Part shown: in pieces, positions 6,884 to 13,754 of the stretch
Position numbering within the stretch: the first letter of the stretch is position 1
Layout of the letters: each line of letters begins with the position of its first letter
Assembly (NCBI GenBank): GCA_903895005.1
Contig: CAITSH010000137.1
Span: 1-13,763 of the forward strand
Origin: an uncultured Pseudomonadota bacterium
GTDB lineage: Bacteria; Pseudomonadota; Gammaproteobacteria; Burkholderiales; SG8-39
DNA: 13,763 nucleotides
Direction: 5' to 3'
The notes under the pieces: model-generated
Seen by the model: only the letters and a program-made list of their open reading frames with translations
Told to the model about the DNA's origin: nothing
Database searches by the model: none
Position numbers and translations under genes: made by a program

Positions 6884-7954
6884 ATGGCAGATGAATACGT
6901 AACACACGCACGGGAACACATGCTTGCCCGCTATACCGTGAATGGTGTGAATGCGAACGATTTCGTGGATGTCACGCGCTCGATTGAAAGCTGGGACGAC
7001 TGGTGCCGCGCATGGTCCGCCCGCGCTGCGATCCACGAAAAAATGGGGCGTGCCGCACTCGCCGCGAAACAGAATATCAGCGCTGCCGAGCATCTTTGCC
7101 GCGCCGCCGTCACTTACCACTTCGCAAAGTATCTTTTTGTGCGAGACATGGAGCAGCATCGGGCGGCACACAAGAAAGCCGTCGAATGCCATACGCTCGC
7201 CTTGCCGCATATGAGCCCGCCGGGCGAGCGTGTGCTGATTCCCTATGAAGGAACGACGCTTGCGGGGATATTGCGCAAGCCGAGAAATGCTCAGGGCAAA
7301 GTTCCCGTCGTCCTGATGACGATGGGTCTTGACTCAACGAAGGAAGAGCTGATGACCTTCGAAATGAGCTTCCTTGAACGCGGAATGGCGACACTCGCGT
7401 TTGATGGTCCGGGTCAGGGTGAGGCCGAATATGAGATGCCGATTCGTTATGACTATGAAAACGTGGCCGGCCCGGTGATTGACTGGGTGTCGACTCGTGC
7501 CGATCTTGATGCAGACCGCATCGGAATATGGGGTATCAGCCTAGGCGGCTACTACGGCCCGCGAACCGTCGCATTTGAGAAGCGGATTAAGGCCTGCGTT
7601 TCGAACTGTGGCCCCTATAACTGGGGCTCACTCTGGAAAAATCTCCCGGAACTTACCCGCGACGCATTTCGGGTGCGCAGCCACAGCAAAGATGAAGAGC
7701 AAGCCAAGGAGCGTGCAGGCCTGCTCAATTTGCAGGGCGTGGCCGAGAAAATCGATTGTCCCTTGTTTGTAATAGCTGCCGGGCGCGATCGGCTTTGTCC
7801 TCCGGAAGACGCAAAACGGCTGGCATCGGAGGCGAAGGGGCCTGTTGAACTGCTGGTGATCGAAGAGGGCAACCACGTCGCCCACAACCGCCCCTATAGC
7901 TATCGGCCGCAGTCTGCAGATTGGATGGCCGTCCAGTTGAAGGTCCGCGCATAA
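6884..7954 (+). CDS. Alpha/beta hydrolase with N-terminal helical domain (2,6-dihydropseudooxynicotine hydrolase-like)
   Basis: This 356-aa cytoplasmic serine hydrolase has an all-helical N-terminal domain (about 1-110, including ESWDDWCRAWSARA) ahead of the alpha/beta core. The core shows VVLMTMGLDSTKEE (oxyanion side), AFDGPGQGE at 172-180, nucleophile S219 in WGISLGG, acid D302 in AAGRDRLCP and H331 in EEGNHVAHN. This architecture, the DGPGQGE motif and the residue numbers closely follow the Arthrobacter 2,6-dihydropseudooxynicotine hydrolase (Ser217, Asp300, His329), which cleaves a C-C bond in nicotine breakdown. FrsA-type esterases share the same fold. ATG 6884 has AGAAGGGA at 6871-6878. 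Its TAA shares one base with the ATG of the molybdenum subunit (TAATG), so the two are translationally coupled. It may cleave a side chain or a ring-fission product; ester or amide hydrolysis cannot be excluded. Confidence 0.85.
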   Translation: MADEYVTHAREHMLARYTVNGVNANDFVDVTRSIESWDDWCRAWSARAAIHEKMGRAALAAKQNISAAEHLCRAAVTYHFAKYLFVRDMEQHRAAHKKAVECHTLALPHMSPPGERVLIPYEGTTLAGILRKPRNAQGKVPVVLMTMGLDSTKEELMTFEMSFLERGMATLAFDGPGQGEAEYEMPIRYDYENVAGPVIDWVSTRADLDADRIGIWGISLGGYYGPRTVAFEKRIKACVSNCGPYNWGSLWKNLPELTRDAFRVRSHSKDEEQAKERAGLLNLQGVAEKIDCPLFVIAAGRDRLCPPEDAKRLASEAKGPVELLVIEEGNHVAHNRPYSYRPQSADWMAVQLKVRA

Positions 7955-10359
7955 TGAGTCTGGCCTTGGGCGCAGGTGTTACGCGCAACTCGCGGTCTGT
8001 GCCCCGCGTCGAAGACGACCGGTTGCTGCGCGGTGCAGCGCGCTTTGTTGATGATATTGATCTTCCCGGTGCGCTCCACGCGGTATTCGTTCGCAGTTCC
8101 ATGGCCCACGCCTATCTTCGGGGTATCGACGTCGCGGAAGCGCGCAAGCTTCCCGGCGTAATAGCGGTTTTGACCTACGAAGATCTCCGGGGTGTGATTC
8201 TCCGCGATCGCATTCCGCAGGCGATTCCGTCGGGGATGGTCAAGTTCCACGTCGATCCGCCATGGCTCGCGCATGGGGAGGTTTGCTATGTCGGCGAGCC
8301 CCTGGCGATCGTTGTCGCGGAGAGTCGTCGCGTTGCAGAAGATGCAGCTCGCCTTGTCGAGCCGGATTTGGATCCGCTTCCCGTTGTCGTCGATCCCAAA
8401 CAGGGACTGGCAAGCGGCGCGCCCAAAGCCCGGCTGGACTGTCCAGGCAACCTTGTTGCACATACCGTCGTCAAATACGGCGACCTATCGGGTGCATTTT
8501 CCGCTGCGGCGCATCATGTTACCGAGACATTCCGGCTTTATAAGGGGGGCGGGCATTCGATCGAACCGCGCGGCCTCGTGGCGCGCTTTGATGCGGACGA
8601 GGCGCGCCTGACCGTTTGGGACAGCACCCAAATGCCACATCGCGCAAAGGCGCTGCTCGTAGAGTCGCTCGGATTGACTGAAGACCAGGTGCGTGTCGTG
8701 GCCCCCGACGTCGGTGGGGGATTTGGCCCGAAAGCGGTTATCCATCCCGAGGAAATTACGGTGCCGGCGGTCGCGATCCTTCTCGGCCGCCCCGTAAAAT
8801 GGATCGAAGATAGATTTGAGAGTTTCAGCGCAACGGTGCTGGAGCGACTGCAATACTGGGATGTAGAGGCAGCATTCTCCGGTGACGGCAGGTTGCTTGG
8901 GATTCGCGGGCACCTCTATCACGATCATGGGGCGTGCACACCTTATGGTGTCGCGCTGCCCTTTAATGCGGTTACGAACCTGATCGGGCCCTATGTCCTT
9001 CCGGCATTTGAGATGGAAATATCCCTCTGCCTGACCAATATCGTTCCGGCAACCCCGACGCGAGGCGCAGGGCGGCCCCAGGGCACGTTTGTCATGGAGC
9101 GTTTGCTTGATCGAATCGCCGAGCGTATCGGCATCGGGCGCGATGAAGTGCGTCGACGCAATCTGATTCCGACTGAGAAAATGCCTTACCGGGTGCCGAT
9201 TCTCCAGCGCGATGGATCTGCGATGACGTATGACAGCGGTGACTATCCGGAATGCCAGCGGCGGGCATTGGAGGCCGCAGGCTGGGACGATTTTCCCGCG
9301 AGGCAGGCACAGGCACTGAAGGCGGGCAGGTGCATCGGGATAGGCATGGCGAATTACGTCGAGGCCACCGGTCGCGGTCCCTTTGAGAGCGGGGCTGTGC
9401 GCATCGGACCCTCCGGAACCATTGTTGCAACGACAGGCGCAACCGCACAGGGGCAGGGCACCAAGACGATGGTCGCGCAATTGGTCGCCGCGCAATTGGG
9501 GGTTCGTCCGGACCAGGTGCAGGTCATCGACGGGGATACCAACGCAAGCGTGCTCGGGCTTGGCGCGTTCGCCAGCCGGCAAGCGGTTACCGCGGGGAAT
9601 GCGGCGTACCTTGCTGCAACGGCAGTCGCCGACAAGGCGAAGCGGGCCGCCTCGTCAATGCTCGAGGCTTCGGTTGAAGACCTTGAGTTAGTTGACGGTT
9701 GGGTAAGAGTGAAAGGCGTTCCCGAAATGCGCCGCTCACTCAAGGAGCTCGCGGTGGCACTGGGTGGGGTGCCGGGATTTGCGCTGCCGTCCGGCCTGAC
9801 CCCTGGCCTTTCGGCTGATGTCAATTTTGAACCGTCGGGGCTTACCTATACCAATGGCACGCATGTCGTCGAGGCGGAAGTCGATATCGACACCGGCGGT
9901 GTTCGTTTGACGCGGTACATTGTCTTCCACGACTGCGGGCGCATCATCAATGAAATGATGGTCGATGGCCAGGTGCTGGGCGGTGTGGTGCACGGCATAG
10001 GCGCGACGCTGTTTGAATGGATGCGATATGACGATGCGGGCACGCCGCTTACCTCCACCTATGCAGATTATTTGCTGCCGACTTCGGATGTGCTTCCCCG
10101 AATTGAAATTCACCATATGGAGTCCCCGTCTCCACTCAATCCGTTAGGTGTCAAAGGGGCGGCGGAAAGCGGCACGATCGGCGCGCCCTCGGCGATTGTC
10201 GCGGCGATCGAAAATGCGCTGGCGCCGCTTGGTATAAAAATCAATGAACTGCCGGTCACGCCCGCAAGGCTGCATCGACTAATCCAGGGCCGGATCGCAA
10301 ACGGCGGGCGATTGCCGTTTCAACGGAACGGCAGTGACCGGGAAAAGGACGAAGCATGA
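7954..10359 (+). CDS. Molybdenum hydroxylase large subunit (xanthine dehydrogenase/CoxL-like family)
   Basis: This is the molybdopterin (probably MCD-type) catalytic subunit of a three-subunit hydroxylase, 801 aa, which inserts water-derived oxygen at a carbon, usually next to a ring nitrogen or in an aldehyde or acyl-CoA. The N-terminal hammerhead domain (about 15-145) has VEDDRLLRGAARFVDDI and VGEPLAIVVA. The Mo-binding part has DVGGGFGPK (252-260), TRGAGRPQGTF (369-379), TAQGQGTK (497-504) and KGAAESGTIGAPSA (734-747), with catalytic Glu E738. The active loop is TRGAGRPQ and not the AYRCSFR of true CO dehydrogenase, so this is not CoxL in function. ATG 7954 overlaps the upstream stop (TAATG) with GAAGG at 7939-7943; a longer TTG start at 7921 is rejected. 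The 3' end overlaps the FAD subunit (ATGA). The substrate is unknown; a heteroaromatic ring is inferred from the neighbours. Confidence 0.93.
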   Translation: MSLALGAGVTRNSRSVPRVEDDRLLRGAARFVDDIDLPGALHAVFVRSSMAHAYLRGIDVAEARKLPGVIAVLTYEDLRGVILRDRIPQAIPSGMVKFHVDPPWLAHGEVCYVGEPLAIVVAESRRVAEDAARLVEPDLDPLPVVVDPKQGLASGAPKARLDCPGNLVAHTVVKYGDLSGAFSAAAHHVTETFRLYKGGGHSIEPRGLVARFDADEARLTVWDSTQMPHRAKALLVESLGLTEDQVRVVAPDVGGGFGPKAVIHPEEITVPAVAILLGRPVKWIEDRFESFSATVLERLQYWDVEAAFSGDGRLLGIRGHLYHDHGACTPYGVALPFNAVTNLIGPYVLPAFEMEISLCLTNIVPATPTRGAGRPQGTFVMERLLDRIAERIGIGRDEVRRRNLIPTEKMPYRVPILQRDGSAMTYDSGDYPECQRRALEAAGWDDFPARQAQALKAGRCIGIGMANYVEATGRGPFESGAVRIGPSGTIVATTGATAQGQGTKTMVAQLVAAQLGVRPDQVQVIDGDTNASVLGLGAFASRQAVTAGNAAYLAATAVADKAKRAASSMLEASVEDLELVDGWVRVKGVPEMRRSLKELAVALGGVPGFALPSGLTPGLSADVNFEPSGLTYTNGTHVVEAEVDIDTGGVRLTRYIVFHDCGRIINEMMVDGQVLGGVVHGIGATLFEWMRYDDAGTPLTSTYADYLLPTSDVLPRIEIHHMESPSPLNPLGVKGAAESGTIGAPSAIVAAIENALAPLGIKINELPVTPARLHRLIQGRIANGGRLPFQRNGSDREKDEA

Positions 10360-11231
10360 AGCCTGCTCCGTTCGATTATCACTGCCCGGAAACATTGCCC
10401 GAGGCATTAAAGTTGCTCGCGACACTCGAAAACGCGCGGCCGTTGGCCGGAGGGCAGTCGCTGATGCCGATGCTGAATCTGAGATTGGCAACGCCAGACC
10501 ATTTGGTCGACCTCGGGCGAATTTCGGAAATTTCGCAGATCGAGGAGCGAACGGGCGTACTTCGTATCGGCGCAATGACTACCCAGCGGACCCTGGAGAA
10601 ATCGGGACTCATCCAGCGCAAGTGCCCGCTGCTTTGCCAGGCTCTGGAGCGGGTGGGACACCAGCAAACGCGGAACCGGGGCACGATTGGCGGGAGTATC
10701 TGCCATTTGGACCCCTCTGCCGAGTTGCCTATCGTGGCGATGGCCCTGGATGCGCGCCTTGAGGTTCAAAGCCAGTCAGGACGCAGGATGTTGCCGTTCA
10801 AGGCATTTCCGGATGGATATCTGACGTCTGTTCTCACGACGGGCGAAATACTGACCCACATCGAATTTCCGATCTTGCCGGTTGGGACAGGTACCTGCTT
10901 TGAAGAATTTTCGCGTCGGCCGGCGGATTTCGCCATTGTTGCAGTCGCCGCAGTTTTGTCGCTTGGACCAGGTGGGTTGATCGTTGAGGCAAGGATTGCC
11001 ATAGGCGGGCTCGGGCCGGCACCGGTGCGCCTTGAGCCTGCGGAGAACATGCTGCTTGGAAAAAACTGGACGCCAGAGCGGGTGGATGCTGCGGAGCAAA
11101 TTGCGCGCGCCTTGCACGCGGAGGGTGATGACGACAATACGCCCGACTATCGACGGCACCTCGCGGGGGTGCTGACCCGCCGCGCACTAAACACGGCGTA
11201 CGCACGCAGCCTGGAGGCACAGCATGTCTGA
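10356..11231 (+). CDS. Molybdenum hydroxylase FAD-binding (medium) subunit, CoxM-like
   Basis: This is the FAD subunit (291 aa) that passes electrons from the Fe-S subunit to the final acceptor. The two flavin motifs of the family are present: AGGQSLMPML at 31-40 (AGGxS type) and TIGGSICHLDPSAELP at 110-125 (TIGGS type). A CO dehydrogenase flavoprotein C-terminal domain follows (about 175-285), with FEEFSRRPADFAIVAVAA. The 4Fe-4S insertion of the 4-hydroxybenzoyl-CoA reductase beta subunit is absent, so a normal hydroxylation direction is likely. ATG 10356 overlaps the large-subunit stop as ATGA with AAGGA at 10345-10349. The stop overlaps the start of the small subunit by eight bases. All three subunits are thus translated as a coupled unit in the order L-M-S, unlike the M-S-L order of many cox operons. 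Confidence 0.93.
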   Translation: MKPAPFDYHCPETLPEALKLLATLENARPLAGGQSLMPMLNLRLATPDHLVDLGRISEISQIEERTGVLRIGAMTTQRTLEKSGLIQRKCPLLCQALERVGHQQTRNRGTIGGSICHLDPSAELPIVAMALDARLEVQSQSGRRMLPFKAFPDGYLTSVLTTGEILTHIEFPILPVGTGTCFEEFSRRPADFAIVAVAAVLSLGPGGLIVEARIAIGGLGPAPVRLEPAENMLLGKNWTPERVDAAEQIARALHAEGDDDNTPDYRRHLAGVLTRRALNTAYARSLEAQHV

Positions 11232-11703
11232 GCATAAAATCAGTCTCACGGTTAACGGAAAGCCGTACACGCGCGAGGTGCAAGGCCGGGTCAGCCTGGT
11301 TGATTTTTTGCGTAATGAACTCGGCCTGACCGGGAGCCATGTCGGTTGTGAGCACGGCGTCTGTGGGGCTTGTACGGTCCTGGTAGACGGAAAATCTGTA
11401 AGGGGGTGCCTGATGCTCGCGGCGCAAGCCAATGGCAGGGCGGTGGAGACTGTAGAAGGTGCGGCCAATGCGGATGGATCCCTTTCTGATATTCAGAAAA
11501 AACTCAGTGAACATCACGGACTGCAATGCGGGTTTTGCACGTCCGGGGTTGTAATGACCTTGACGGAGCTGGTTCGTGAAAGTGCGACCACCAAGCTGAC
11601 GGAAGCCGAGGTCAGGAAATCTTTGTCCGGCAACCTTTGCCGATGCACCGGATATCAGGGTATGGTCGACGCGGCTCTGGAACTTGTCGGGGCAAAGGAC
11701 TAA
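11224..11703 (+). CDS. Molybdenum hydroxylase [2Fe-2S] small subunit, CoxS-like
   Basis: This is the iron-sulfur subunit (159 aa, normal length) that carries electrons from Mo to FAD. Eight cysteines sit in exact family spacing. The plant-ferredoxin-type cluster uses C42, C47, C50 and C62 (CEHGVCGAC...GC); the second cluster uses C102, C105, C139 and C141 (QCGFC and CRCTGYQ). Q101 before the second cluster is the residue that commonly contacts the pterin. ATG 11224 lies inside the end of the FAD-subunit gene with a strong GGAGG at 11213-11217. No signal peptide is seen, so a cytoplasmic enzyme rather than a Tat-exported aldehyde oxidase is expected. No xdhC/coxF-type insertion chaperone follows, so one must be supplied from elsewhere. 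Confidence 0.95.
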   Translation: MSEHKISLTVNGKPYTREVQGRVSLVDFLRNELGLTGSHVGCEHGVCGACTVLVDGKSVRGCLMLAAQANGRAVETVEGAANADGSLSDIQKKLSEHHGLQCGFCTSGVVMTLTELVRESATTKLTEAEVRKSLSGNLCRCTGYQGMVDAALELVGAKD

Positions 11704-11711
11704 GCGATGGC

Positions 11712-11730
11712 TCGAAGGCATTTCGAAGGC
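11712..11730. repeat. Direct repeat TCGAAGGC, 11-base period
   Basis: TCGAAGGC occurs at 11712-11719 and again at 11723-11730 in the short gap between the Fe-S subunit and the deacetylase-like gene, one helical turn apart. A GGCC-ggatt-GGCC mini-hairpin follows. It could be a protein site, an RNA element or chance. Confidence 0.35.
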
Positions 11731-11760
11731 CGGATTGGCCGCAAACTTTAAAGGAAATCC

Positions 11761-12615
11761 ATGAACTCTCCGCTACGTTGGCCCAAAAATGCGCGCACCG
11801 CGGTATTGGTGAGCGTACTGCTCGAAACGTGGGCCGATGGCCGTTCCCCGACGTATTTCCCACGCACCACGCCCCTCAAGCCTGGTGCACGCGACGTCGC
11901 CGGGATCCAGTGGTCTGAATATGGCGGAAAGGAAGGCGTCTGGCGGTTGATGCGTATCATCGAGCGCAACCAAATCCGTGCTACCGGCTTTTGCAACGGA
12001 CTTTCCGCCGAACGCTATCCGGAGGCGATTTCGCAGCTGGTTAGTGCGGGGCACGATATCGCCGCACACGGGTACGCTCAAAGCGAATACCTCTATGAAA
12101 TGGATCAACCACTACAACGCCAGGCTATTCGGAAAACCCTGGACGCCCTCGAGAAGGCCTCGGGAAAGCGCCCGACTGGCTGGCTTACCCCGGTATATGG
12201 CGGTGACGCCGGCACGCCTGATCTGCTCGCCGAGGCAGGCATCCAGTGGCACTGCGACATCCTGGACAGCAGTTCACCGCGGATCGACGCACGTCCTGGC
12301 GGCAGCATGGTGGGCATTCCCTGGTCCGAGTTCGTCGACAACCGCGTGCTGCGCTCAAGTCCACGCGATTACTTTGATGTCTACAAGGGAATGTTCGACT
12401 TCGTTCACAAGGAAGAACCGATGGGCATGATGCATATCGGCATTCACGCCCATTTCGGCGGGCGGCCGTTGGTCTCCGCCGTCTTCCACGAAATTCTGCA
12501 GTACCTTCGCGGGTTTGACGATGTTTGGTTCCCTACCTGCGGCGAACTCGCCGACTGGGCCCGCCTCCAGGATCCGGCCGCGCTATCGTACAAAGCGCGT
12601 TTCTTCAAACCATAG
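11761..12615 (+). CDS. PuuE-like polysaccharide-deacetylase superfamily hydrolase (possible cyclic amide/imide hydrolase)
   Basis: This 284-aa NodB-fold protein belongs to the branch that includes PuuE allantoinase rather than the chitin or peptidoglycan deacetylases. The first motif is SVLLETWADG (E22) in place of the canonical TFDD aspartate. The second is DIAAHGYAQSEYL, where H103 remains but the second metal histidine of HxxxH is Q107. The C-terminal part has IHAHFGGRPLVSAVF (H229, H231) and DDVWFPTCGELADW, the pattern seen near the end of PuuE-type proteins. No signal peptide is found, arguing for a cytoplasmic small-molecule substrate. Known relatives open cyclic ureides or imides, so ring opening of a lactam or imide made by the preceding molybdenum enzyme is an attractive inference. 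ATG 11761 follows AAAGGA at 11750-11755, 57 bases behind the Fe-S subunit. The substrate is unproven, and metal dependence cannot be told from the sequence alone. Confidence 0.82.
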   Translation: MNSPLRWPKNARTAVLVSVLLETWADGRSPTYFPRTTPLKPGARDVAGIQWSEYGGKEGVWRLMRIIERNQIRATGFCNGLSAERYPEAISQLVSAGHDIAAHGYAQSEYLYEMDQPLQRQAIRKTLDALEKASGKRPTGWLTPVYGGDAGTPDLLAEAGIQWHCDILDSSSPRIDARPGGSMVGIPWSEFVDNRVLRSSPRDYFDVYKGMFDFVHKEEPMGMMHIGIHAHFGGRPLVSAVFHEILQYLRGFDDVWFPTCGELADWARLQDPAALSYKARFFKP

Positions 12616-12650
12616 GTTGTCCCGCCAAAAAACAGAAGGTGCTATTAGCC

Positions 12651-13619
12651 ATGATCCGCATAATCGCCATTCTTTTCACTGCAATCGCGACTTCACTTTT
12701 TATGTCCGTGGGTGTGCTTGCGCAAACCTATCCGTCCAAACCGATTCGCATCATCATTTCATTTCCGCCCGGAGGGATAACTGACTTGCTGGCGCGCGAG
12801 TTGGCTCAAGGTTTGCAATTAAGTATGGGACAACCGGTTATCGTCGATAACCGTCCGGGTGGAAATTTTGTCATTGCCGCTGATGCGGCTGCAAAAGCCC
12901 CCGCCGACGGGCACACGCTTTTCATGGGTACCGACAGCACCTTTACCGTAAACCCGATCAGTGGCGCCAAACTTCCATACGATGCGGACAAGGACTTCGC
13001 GCCAATAACCCTGACGGCGTTGCAAACCCTGTTCATGGTCGCGAGCGGGAAGGCGCAGTCCAAAACACTGAAGGACATGCTGACCTACGCCAAGGCCAAC
13101 CCCGGAAAAGTGACGTTCGGAAGCTCGGCACTCGTCTCACAGCTTGTCGGGGAACGCATGAAGCTTGTTACAAAGACTGACATGCTGCATATACCGTTCA
13201 AGGGATCGCCGCCGATGCTGCAAGCCTTACTGACCGGTGACATTGACTTTGCGATAACTACATTTTCACCTTATGCGTCTTACACCAAAGACGGCAGGCT
13301 TGTCGGACTCGCAGTCACGGGCACGCGCCGGGAGGCGCTAGTACCCGACACGCCCACGCTTGCCGAGTTGGGCCTCGCGGAAGTTGGGTATCACCTCTGG
13401 TACGGCCTTTTTGCCCCGGCAGACACCCCCAAAAGTATTCAGGCGCGCATTCATGCCGAAGTGGTGAAGGTCTTGTCCGACCCCAACGTACGCGCCAAGT
13501 TGATTGCTGCCGGGATTGAACCGGCGACCAGCAGCGCGGATGAACTTGCGTTACGCATCCGCGAGGATCGCGCCCGCTGGGCTCCCGTTCTAAAGGCGAG
13601 TGGCGCATCGCTAAACTGA
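12651..13619 (+). CDS. Bug/TctC-family periplasmic solute-binding receptor (4 of 4)
   Basis: This is the last gene of the operon, 322 aa. ATG 12651 is chosen because the Sec signal peptide starts exactly there (MIRIIAILFTAI, ending VGVLA before QTYPSKPIRI) and AGAAGGT lies at 12634-12640. The open frame extends back to 12525, but that part overlaps the preceding gene and has no signal function. Landmarks are SFPPGGITDLLAR, VDNRPGGNFVIAAD, APADGHTLFMG, HIPFKGSPPMLQALLTG and the closing REDRARWAPVLKASG. It diverges from the others: GGNFVIA replaces the GxGN loop, and FGSSALVSQLVGERM replaces the GSSxHLxxELF stretch. It therefore probably binds a different ligand or a pathway intermediate. It is followed by 87 bases and then the strong terminator. 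Confidence 0.92.
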   Translation: MIRIIAILFTAIATSLFMSVGVLAQTYPSKPIRIIISFPPGGITDLLARELAQGLQLSMGQPVIVDNRPGGNFVIAADAAAKAPADGHTLFMGTDSTFTVNPISGAKLPYDADKDFAPITLTALQTLFMVASGKAQSKTLKDMLTYAKANPGKVTFGSSALVSQLVGERMKLVTKTDMLHIPFKGSPPMLQALLTGDIDFAITTFSPYASYTKDGRLVGLAVTGTRREALVPDTPTLAELGLAEVGYHLWYGLFAPADTPKSIQARIHAEVVKVLSDPNVRAKLIAAGIEPATSSADELALRIREDRARWAPVLKASGASLN

Positions 13620-13706
13620 TCGGCGGGGCCTGACCCTTGGCCCGGAGGTCTAGATCCGAGTGCTGGTCAAAACAATTACCGGCGTGACTGTGCCGTAGTT
13701 TTTAGT

Positions 13707-13754
13707 ACCAACAAATGCAAACGCCACCCGAAGGTGGCGTTTGCATTTGTTGGT
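13707..13754. terminator. Strong bidirectional intrinsic terminator
   Basis: A perfect 22-bp stem (13707-13728 with 13733-13754) closes on the loop CGAA. The GC-rich core ACGCCACC/GGTGGCGT is flanked by TTTGCATTTGTT on its 3' side and by the complementary A-rich stretch on its 5' side, so it can terminate transcription from both strands. Read from the minus strand, the loop is the very stable C(UUCG)G tetraloop. It ends the operon and probably also a minus-strand gene entering from the right. A weaker CGGC/GCCG stem followed by TAGTTTTTAG lies just upstream (about 13680-13705). Confidence 0.85.

Noticed and set aside
8485..9582. 365-aa minus-strand open frame
   Set aside because: Lies wholly inside the well-supported Mo large subunit and shows no family motif.
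7954..11703. Aerobic CO dehydrogenase (coxLMS)
   Set aside because: The large subunit lacks the AYRCSFR active loop, the gene order is L-M-S, and no cox accessory genes are present.
10834..11721. 295-aa minus-strand open frame
   Set aside because: Spans two overlapping plus-strand genes with exact cofactor motifs; cannot be a real gene on present evidence.
11761..12615. Chitin or peptidoglycan deacetylase
   Set aside because: No signal peptide and the canonical Asp and second His metal ligands are replaced.
12525..12650. N-terminal extension of receptor 4
   Set aside because: Overlaps the preceding gene in another frame and would hide the signal peptide that starts at 12651.
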